Source of the DNA: CAZCBD01 sp964496755
Lineage (GTDB): Bacteria; Bacteroidota; Ignavibacteria; Ignavibacteriales; Melioribacteraceae
Assembly (NCBI GenBank): GCA_964496755.1
Contig: CAZCBD010000005.1
Coordinates: 1 to 30,503, forward strand
Direction: 5' to 3'
Length of the DNA: 30,503 bases
In this document: positions 25,163-30,503 of the stretch, piece by piece
Numbering within the stretch: position 1 is the first letter of the stretch
How the letters are laid out: every line of letters begins with the position of its first letter
Made by a program: the position numbers and the translations under genes
Notes under the pieces: model-generated
Database searches by the model: none
Seen by the model: only the letters and a program-made list of their open reading frames with translations
What the model was told of the DNA's origin: nothing

Positions 25163-26740
25163 ATGCTAAACGAATATGATGTAATCATTGTTGGAGGAGG
25201 ACATAACGGTTTAACGGCAGCATGCTATTTACAGAAAGCAGGAAAAAAAGTACTGGTTTTGGAAAGACTTTCTGAAGCGGGCGGAGGTGTTTGGACAGAA
25301 GAAGCAACTTTACCGGGTTTTAAACATAACCTTGCCTCCCTTTTCCACGGAATACTTCACTTAGGTCCGGTATATGAAGATCTGGAACTAAAGAAATACG
25401 GAGCAGAATATATCTGGCCTGATGCACAAGTAGCAGCGGCTTTCACTGACGGGCGTTGCTTGGTATTTTATCGTGATTTAGAAAAAACATGCCGCGAAAT
25501 AGCACGCTTTTCTGAAAAAGATGCCGAAACTTACCGCAAACTGGCAACCAATTTTCAAGCTGTTGTAGATAATATGATCGGCCCTTGGTTCTTTAATCCA
25601 CCTCAACCAACTTCTTTGGCCGCAATGGCAATGGAAACCAGTGTTGAAGGCCTAAATATGTTAAGAATGCAACTTTCTAATCCCAAAAACATCGTAAACG
25701 AACTATTTGAGTCTAATGAAATAAAATCATTTTTACTTGCATTTATCAAAGAATTTGGTGGCTCTCCTGATACATACGGATTCGGTGTATTTGTTCCGAT
25801 GATGCTTGGCGAAACACACGAACCTCATGGATGGGCAATATGTAAGGGTGGCTCAGGCAATCTTGCAAAAGCGTTTGTAAATTGTTTAAAAGATCACGGC
25901 GGCACTCTTAGAACAAATGCAGAAGTAAAAAAAATACTTGTTAATGGTGACAAAGCAACCGGAGTTCAACTTGAAGACGGTAGCATCATAAATGCTAAAG
26001 AAATGGTAATTACAAACCTTGAACCACATCAAACATTTTTTAAACTAATTGGCACAGAAAATTTAGAACCTTCTTTCATTAACTCTGTAAAACGGTTCCG
26101 TCATGAAGAGGCAATACTATTTACAACACACCTTGCTTTAAATGAACCTCTACAATGGAAATGCGCAGAATTTAATCCGGATATAAATCGCTGTTTAGGA
26201 GTTTTGCTTGTTGATAATCCTCAAGAATTGTATGATGATTTTGCTGACATAAATAAAGGCCATTTGCCGGAATATCCACGCATGTTTACTGCCTACCCTA
26301 CAGCAATTGACCCGTCTCAAGCCCCGGAAGGTAAAGCTACTGCAATAGGATGGCAATATGTGCCTTATCATTTAAGAAATGGAAAATGGGATGAAGTAAA
26401 AGAAGAATTTGCCCAAAGATGTATTGATGTATGGAGTAAATACGTTAAAAATATGGACGCTGCTCTTCTTGAAAAATTTATTATGTCGCCAAAAGATACA
26501 GAAAGGAAATGGACATCAATGGTACATGGTGGCTTTAATCATGGTGAAATGACACAGGACCAATTAACTGTTCTACGCCCGTTTGTAGAATTTTCACCTT
26601 ACAAAACTCCATTCAAAAACCTTTATATGTGTGGCGCAAGCACTCATCCAAGTGGTAGTGTAGGAGGCGCCTGTGGTTTTAATGCTGTACAAGTTATTGC
26701 ACAAGATATCGAAATGAAAAAGAAATGGTGGGAAAAATAA
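25163..26740 (+). CDS. FAD-dependent oxidoreductase of the phytoene dehydrogenase/PYROXD2 family
   Basis: This 525-residue flavoprotein belongs to the CrtI-like amine oxidase group. The FAD-binding fold starts at residue 6 with VIIVGGGHNGLTAACYL and an acidic LER at the end of the second strand. The C-terminal FAD motif is LYMCGASTHPSGSVGGACG (about 487-505). No other carotenoid gene (CrtB, CrtE, CrtY) is nearby. The closest remembered resemblance is to the PYROXD2-like branch of uncertain substrate, so a carotenoid role is not supported. It has a strong ribosome binding site and a 363-base upstream region with inverted repeats. A small membrane protein gene follows 20 bases later and is probably cotranscribed. 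Confidence 0.85.
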   Translation: MLNEYDVIIVGGGHNGLTAACYLQKAGKKVLVLERLSEAGGGVWTEEATLPGFKHNLASLFHGILHLGPVYEDLELKKYGAEYIWPDAQVAAAFTDGRCLVFYRDLEKTCREIARFSEKDAETYRKLATNFQAVVDNMIGPWFFNPPQPTSLAAMAMETSVEGLNMLRMQLSNPKNIVNELFESNEIKSFLLAFIKEFGGSPDTYGFGVFVPMMLGETHEPHGWAICKGGSGNLAKAFVNCLKDHGGTLRTNAEVKKILVNGDKATGVQLEDGSIINAKEMVITNLEPHQTFFKLIGTENLEPSFINSVKRFRHEEAILFTTHLALNEPLQWKCAEFNPDINRCLGVLLVDNPQELYDDFADINKGHLPEYPRMFTAYPTAIDPSQAPEGKATAIGWQYVPYHLRNGKWDEVKEEFAQRCIDVWSKYVKNMDAALLEKFIMSPKDTERKWTSMVHGGFNHGEMTQDQLTVLRPFVEFSPYKTPFKNLYMCGASTHPSGSVGGACGFNAVQVIAQDIEMKKKWWEK

Positions 26741-26760
26741 AACATTAATACGGAGATAAT

Positions 26761-27000
26761 ATGAAACTAACTATCATATCGGATAAAGGAACACCAATGA
26801 TGGTGGTAACAAAAATAAAGCGTAAAGGTAGCTCGTTAGAAATAACCGGACAAATGATGGGAGCATGGCCTTCTAAAATGTATATTACTCCTAAAGAATT
26901 TTTGGCATGTATTCGTTTTGCTTTAACCCCCGGTGTAATTATGTATTTATTGGCATATCCATTAATAATTATTCGTAGTATATTTAAAAAAAAGAAATAA
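26761..27000 (+). CDS. Small membrane-anchored protein cotranscribed with the flavoprotein
   Basis: This is a 79-residue protein of unknown function. The N-terminal 45 residues form a small soluble part with alternating strands (LTIISDKGTP, MMVVTKIKRKG, SLEITGQMMGAWPSKMYI). A hydrophobic stretch follows (about 53-73, LTPGVIMYLLAYPLIIIRSIF) and the end is a Lys-rich tail. This suggests a tail-anchored or peripheral inner-membrane protein. GGAG stands before the ATG, and the 20-base gap puts it in one transcript with the flavoprotein. I have a vague memory of similar MMGAWP-type small proteins beside other oxidoreductases, but this is not firm. A minus-strand frame overlapping it is rejected. 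Confidence 0.7.
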   Translation: MKLTIISDKGTPMMVVTKIKRKGSSLEITGQMMGAWPSKMYITPKEFLACIRFALTPGVIMYLLAYPLIIIRSIFKKKK

Positions 27001-27008
27001 TAAATCAT

Positions 27009-27039
27009 TGGGCATCTGTAAATAAATACATGATGCCCA
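27009..27039. terminator. Hairpin after the small membrane protein gene, weak terminator
   Basis: TGGGCATC / GATGCCCA forms an eight-base-pair stem with a 15-base loop, nine bases after the stop codon. The following sequence (ATATATTATAAT) is AT-rich but has no clean T run, so termination strength is uncertain. Confidence 0.45.
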
Positions 27040-27178
27040 TATATTATAATAATCTCACTCTTTTTCTTTAACTTCATTATAATCATGAAATTTATTCTTA
27101 AAATTAAGATTGCATATTTTAAGAATAGTTAGCAAATGTAACTATTAAAATTCAATTACCCTCGAATAACACCTGGAC

Positions 27179-28237
27179 CTAAGAACAGCTATTTAAATAA
27201 TAAAATTTTGAAATTAGTTTTGTCCTAGAATTAACATTAAATTTCCCAAACATATTATCTAAATGTCGTTTAATTGTATTTACCGAAACTCCAAGCTCAT
27301 TTGCAATTTGTTTATTCTGCATACCCCGTTCCACCAACAACAAAACTTCTATTTCCCTTGTAGTTAGAATCGATTTAACAGTACCACTGACTTTAGGCGG
27401 AGGATTATCATCAATAAAAACTATTCTTTGTCTTTTACCGGTTCCCGGTATATGACACAACCGTATATCTAAATTTAAACTATTATTCGATTTTTCAACC
27501 AATTTTTCGTCTTTGTTGCAAGCAGTTTTTACTAAATCGGATATTCTTTGGGAACTAACATTATTACCAAAATTTTTAATTATTATTCCCTTTGCAGAAT
27601 TGTTAACGTAACTGATTTTAAAATCATTATCGGCAATAATTATACCCTGCTTTATATTATGAACACTATGGCAAAACTTTTCGTTATAATCATTAATATT
27701 TTGCTTCCCAAGTGAATTGATAATAGCTAAACCCAAAAAATGACTTAATATGGAAATAGTTTGCAGATCCTGTTCTTTAAACGGGCCTTCGGAATATTCT
27801 CTACCGAAATTAATGGTTCCAATAATATTTTCGCCATTTATTATTGGAGCCTGCATTGCAAAATCTATAGAAGCTGTTTTAACAATATTATAAACAGGAT
27901 GACTCCTCCACCCCGTTAAGCCTAATAATAACTGAGATTGATTAGGCGATTTTTTTTTCATTATCCAATTTCTAAGCGGATCAACTTCTCTTCCTTTTTT
28001 CTCGTAATATCTAATAAAATCATTATCAACACCTTTACTACTTATATAAATTGGTTTTTCTTTTGTTAATTTAAACAAATACAAAGCTGTTGCATGTGCG
28101 GGAATAATTGAAGAAATAGAATTATAAAACTCTGATTCAAGCTCATGAAAATCCGTTTTACTAGAACATAAACAAATCATCTTATTAAGATTTGTTAATA
28201 TATTATCACCGTTAGAAGTATTGCTTATGGTATTCAT
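27179..28237 (-). CDS. LuxR-family regulator with N-terminal GAF domain
   Basis: This 352-residue transcription factor has a GAF-like sensor at about 10-180 (IIPAHATALYLF, MQAPIINGENIIGTINFGRE). A short PAS-like linker lies at about 190-275 (IKQGIIIADNDFKISYVNNSAKG). A GerE/LuxR helix-turn-helix follows at about 285-345, starting LTTREIEVLLLVERG, with the recognition helix in VSVNTIKRHLDNMFGKF. It has no receiver or autoinducer-type domain, so it probably senses a small molecule or redox state through GAF. It is convergent with the flavoprotein and small-protein operon across 178 bases, and the gene behind it encodes a transporter. The target is unknown. The inverted repeats before the flavoprotein are candidates. 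Nothing else notable was seen in the 211 bases upstream of its start. Confidence 0.85.
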   Translation of the reverse strand: MNTISNTSNGDNILTNLNKMICLCSSKTDFHELESEFYNSISSIIPAHATALYLFKLTKEKPIYISSKGVDNDFIRYYEKKGREVDPLRNWIMKKKSPNQSQLLLGLTGWRSHPVYNIVKTASIDFAMQAPIINGENIIGTINFGREYSEGPFKEQDLQTISILSHFLGLAIINSLGKQNINDYNEKFCHSVHNIKQGIIIADNDFKISYVNNSAKGIIIKNFGNNVSSQRISDLVKTACNKDEKLVEKSNNSLNLDIRLCHIPGTGKRQRIVFIDDNPPPKVSGTVKSILTTREIEVLLLVERGMQNKQIANELGVSVNTIKRHLDNMFGKFNVNSRTKLISKFYYLNSCS

Positions 28238-28422
28238 ACCTGTATCATCTATTCTTTGGCTTTTTCAAAAATATGCTTTTTATATAATAAGTTCAAAATT
28301 ATTTAATCTTATATGAAGATAGCTATAAGACAATAAGTCTATTTTAGTTTGAACAAAATATAATTTGCAAATAAAAAAACACTCTTAATAACGTCTAAAG
28401 TAATTAAACTTTGCTCAAAGTT

Positions 28423-28452
28423 TTAATATTCTTTTTTTAATTAGAATATTAA
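28423..28452. repeat. Inverted repeat overlapping the transporter stop codon
   Basis: TTAATATTC / GAATATTAA (nine bases, 12-base spacer containing TTTTTTT) ends within the transporter stop codon at 28449-28451. A second short hairpin, AAACTTT-GCTC-AAAGTTT (28406-28423), lies next to it. Together they may end the minus-strand transcript, but no T run follows on that strand. Confidence 0.35.
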
Positions 28453-30029
28453 ATTAAGCTTAACAACTGACTACACAAAATTATAAATACCAATGCAAAC
28501 GGATAGACCGTAGCATAAGCAATTTTCGTACTATCGGAATCCGTTACATCTTCCAAAACACTAAGTGCCGGAGTACTGGTCATGCTTCCGGTTAACCCAC
28601 CTAAAAAAATCAAAAAATTCATTTTGGAAAAATATTTTATAAAAATTGTGGCAACAGCCATTGGAATAATAGTAATAAAAACTCCTGCCACAAATAACTC
28701 GGCACCGTTATTAATAAAAGTATCATAGAATTTTACACCTGCATTTGTACCAACGCTTACCAAAAAAAACACTAGTCCTATTTTTCTTAAAAACTGATTT
28801 ACCGATCCGGAAACATTCCAAATTATTGGACCGGTTCTACCGATTTTACTCAATAATAATGCTGCAATTAAAATCCCCCCTGTCATACCAAATCCAAATT
28901 CGTATCCTAAAATCGGAACTTTAATCTGACCCAAAAGTATCCCTACTATAATTCCAATTGCTATCGGCAACATATCCAATTGAGATAAACTTGATCTGTT
29001 ATCTCCAAATAGCTTGGCAACCCCTTTCATTTTCTCCTTCGTACAAGCCACCATAACCCTGTCACCTAATTGCAAATGAGTAGTTGATTTTGGTGCTAAT
29101 TGAATACCGCTTCTTCTAATCCAGGTTGCTGTTGCATCATATTTAATAAACAGATTCAATTCTCCCAGTGTTTTATTTACAATATTTTTATTTGTAATCA
29201 ACAAAGTTCTAATTTCATATTCCTTATTTAATGGAATTTCCCTACAAGTTTCCTCTCCAATCAAAAGTTTAATTTTTGCTAATGCTTCGTTTGTACCAAC
29301 TGCTTTTAAAATATCGCCTTCATGCAAAACGGTTTTAGAATTCGGAGTAATTGTATTCCCGTTATGAAACACACGCGAAATATTTGCACATGACATCGAA
29401 CGAATTTTCAATTCGCCAATTGTTTTGTTAAAAACATTCGGATTTTGAACAACAAAATTTTTATGAAATATTTCCGGATAACTCTGTTTTAAACTTTTGT
29501 TATAATTTTCTTCTTCCGATTTCAGATTTATTTTTAGCAATTTCGGAATAAATTTAACAAATAATATCACACCAATTACACCAAACGGATAAGCCACACC
29601 GTAACCAATTGAGGCCAATGGCGAATTTGTGCTTTCAATAGCAGCTGCTAATCCCGGCGTACTTGTCATTGCGCCTGTATAAATTCCAACTATCAAATTT
29701 TTGTCAATTCCTAAAATTATACTTCCCAAATAAGAAACCAAAGCACCACTAAAAACAACTATAAACGCCAAAGCTATAAATTGCACTCCCTGTTTCTTAA
29801 AGGATTTGAAAAAACCCGGACCGGCTTGAATTCCAACAGAATAGATAAATAAAATCAATCCGATTTTTTGAAGTACTGCCGGACTTTTATAACCCAGATG
29901 CCCGAACAATAGCGCAACAAATATAACCGCCGATACATCCAGTGAAACACCTTTTACTTTTACATTTCCCAATGCAAGCCCTAAAGCAATGATCAGAAAA
30001 AAAACAAAATATTGATTTAACATTTCCAT
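28449..30029 (-). CDS. AspT/YidE-type anion exchanger family transporter with two RCK_C domains
   Basis: This 526-residue inner-membrane protein is of the aspartate:alanine exchanger (AAE) family. About five N-terminal membrane helices (1-165) and about five C-terminal helices (352-526) each contain the family hairpin, GAMTSTPGLAAA at about 119-130 and GSMTSTPAL near 490. Between them lie two TrkA-C (RCK_C) domains (about 190-262 and 268-342), recognised by NKTIGEL, LHEGDILKAVG and LQLGDRVMVAC. The duplicated architecture is the one found in E. coli YidE and YbjL. The substrate is unknown, and amino-acid or dicarboxylate exchange is a family-level expectation. It starts 17 bases after the histidine phosphatase gene, with which it is likely cotranscribed. 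Confidence 0.9.
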   Translation of the reverse strand: MEMLNQYFVFFLIIALGLALGNVKVKGVSLDVSAVIFVALLFGHLGYKSPAVLQKIGLILFIYSVGIQAGPGFFKSFKKQGVQFIALAFIVVFSGALVSYLGSIILGIDKNLIVGIYTGAMTSTPGLAAAIESTNSPLASIGYGVAYPFGVIGVILFVKFIPKLLKINLKSEEENYNKSLKQSYPEIFHKNFVVQNPNVFNKTIGELKIRSMSCANISRVFHNGNTITPNSKTVLHEGDILKAVGTNEALAKIKLLIGEETCREIPLNKEYEIRTLLITNKNIVNKTLGELNLFIKYDATATWIRRSGIQLAPKSTTHLQLGDRVMVACTKEKMKGVAKLFGDNRSSLSQLDMLPIAIGIIVGILLGQIKVPILGYEFGFGMTGGILIAALLLSKIGRTGPIIWNVSGSVNQFLRKIGLVFFLVSVGTNAGVKFYDTFINNGAELFVAGVFITIIPMAVATIFIKYFSKMNFLIFLGGLTGSMTSTPALSVLEDVTDSDSTKIAYATVYPFALVFIILCSQLLSLI

Positions 30030-30046
30030 CTTAATTATCTCTATTT

Positions 30047-30503
30047 TTAAATATTCAATTTATTTAATGTTAAATGGTTTTCATTAATTTCAATTTCGGA
30101 AACTCCACCGTAATCTATATTAATTTTAAATAGTTTATGAAGATTCATATTAAGTAAATTACATATAATGATTCGGATTACTCCTAAATGAGTTATTACT
30201 AAAACATTATTTCCCTTTGCTAATATTTCATTCCAAAACCGAAGAACTCTTTTTTGCATCTCTTTTAATGACTCACCATTTGGGAACTTGAACATTATTA
30301 AATTATTATTCCACTTCTCAATTTCCGCTTTTGGAATCTCGTTCCAAAATTTTCCTTCCCAAAGGCCAAAATTTATTTCACGTAGTCTTTCATCAAAAAA
30401 TATTTTTCTTTTAAATAAACTTTCCGATAACACTTTACATCTTTTTAACGGACTTGAATAAATAATAAAGTCTTCCTGATACCTTTTTATTTTTTTTTCT
30501 ATC
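30047..30503 (-). CDS. Histidine phosphatase family protein (CobC-like), 5' end outside window
   Basis: This is the C-terminal part of a phosphoglycerate-mutase-like histidine phosphatase. The frame stays open from the GTG at 30433 to the window edge and encodes IIYSSPLKRCK just upstream, the usual conserved segment, so the GTG is internal and the gene is cut. Visible motifs are the conserved Arg in SSPLKRC, LREINFGLWEGK with the acidic residue, and the second catalytic His in VITHLGVIR. The RHG motif with the first His lies outside. The LREINFGLWEG style resembles alpha-ribazole phosphatases (CobC) of cobalamin synthesis, but other members share it. No other cobalamin gene is seen. The transporter gene follows 17 bases later. 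Confidence 0.85.
   Translation of the reverse strand, partial: IEKKIKRYQEDFIIYSSPLKRCKVLSESLFKRKIFFDERLREINFGLWEGKFWNEIPKAEIEKWNNNLIMFKFPNGESLKEMQKRVLRFWNEILAKGNNVLVITHLGVIRIIICNLLNMNLHKLFKINIDYGGVSEIEINENHLTLNKLNI

Noticed and set aside
25163..26740. Carotenoid desaturase (CrtI) call
   Set aside because: No carotenoid gene is nearby and the sequence is closer in feel to PYROXD2-like proteins, so only the broad family is given.
26745..27086. Minus-strand open frame of 113 codons
   Set aside because: It lies antisense over the small membrane protein gene, which has a GGAG site and a 20-base gap to the flavoprotein; the minus frame has no such support and a low-complexity start.
1..30503. CRISPR array, tRNA, rRNA, insertion sequence or prophage
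   Set aside because: No regularly spaced repeat, cloverleaf-like sequence, transposase or phage gene was recognised on either strand.

Overview
The window is a very AT-rich (roughly 30% GC by eye), gene-dense stretch of bacterial chromosome. Most genes have clear AG-rich ribosome binding sites. Several products point to the Bacteroidota/Ignavibacteriota side of the tree: the roughly 460-residue arginine decarboxylase, a DUF6132 protein, and an outer-membrane-type protein with a short N-terminal signal. This placement is inferred from family resemblance, not from a marker gene. No rRNA, tRNA, CRISPR array, insertion sequence or phage gene was seen.

Layout. (1) 1-2084, plus strand: the 3' part of a PAS/GAF histidine kinase whose phosphoacceptor His is replaced by Ser. 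(2) 2085-16927, minus strand: a long co-directional run, read from high to low coordinates. It holds a Tet(M)-like ribosomal protection GTPase, a 1616-residue four-ATPase tandem UvrA-like protein, a Cof-type HAD phosphatase, an NtrB-like kinase, an NtrC-like sigma-54 activator with a frameshift in its receiver, arginine decarboxylase, a GNAT acetyltransferase and threonine dehydratase. (3) 16996-17787, minus: an unrecognised protein built from two diverged repeats. Its terminator lies only about 13 bases before the start codon of the ribosomal protection gene. (4) 17922-18755, plus: a DUF6132 protein and a membrane-anchored thioredoxin-like protein. (5) 18828-20060, minus: an SPFH/prohibitin protein and a DUF971 protein. 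(6) 20338-22204, plus: a small heat shock protein, a single-domain response regulator and an exported protein. (7) 22393-24799, plus: NAD-type isocitrate dehydrogenase and a eukaryote-like citrate synthase. (8) 25163-27000, plus: a CrtI/PYROXD2-like flavoprotein and a 79-residue membrane protein. (9) 27179-30503, minus: a GAF-LuxR regulator, a YidE/AspT-type transporter and a histidine phosphatase cut by the window edge.

The most unusual unit is the pair at 10079-16927. A ribosomal protection factor sits directly upstream of a double-length UvrA homologue, and neither half of that homologue has the UvrB-binding insertion. UvrA-like proteins of that form are known as drug-protection ATPases, so the pair may be a resistance or self-protection operon. 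The terminator hairpin in its leader suggests attenuation. The second theme is signalling proteins with lost key residues: a kinase without its His, a kinase with a dead receiver tail, and a regulator with a broken receiver frame.
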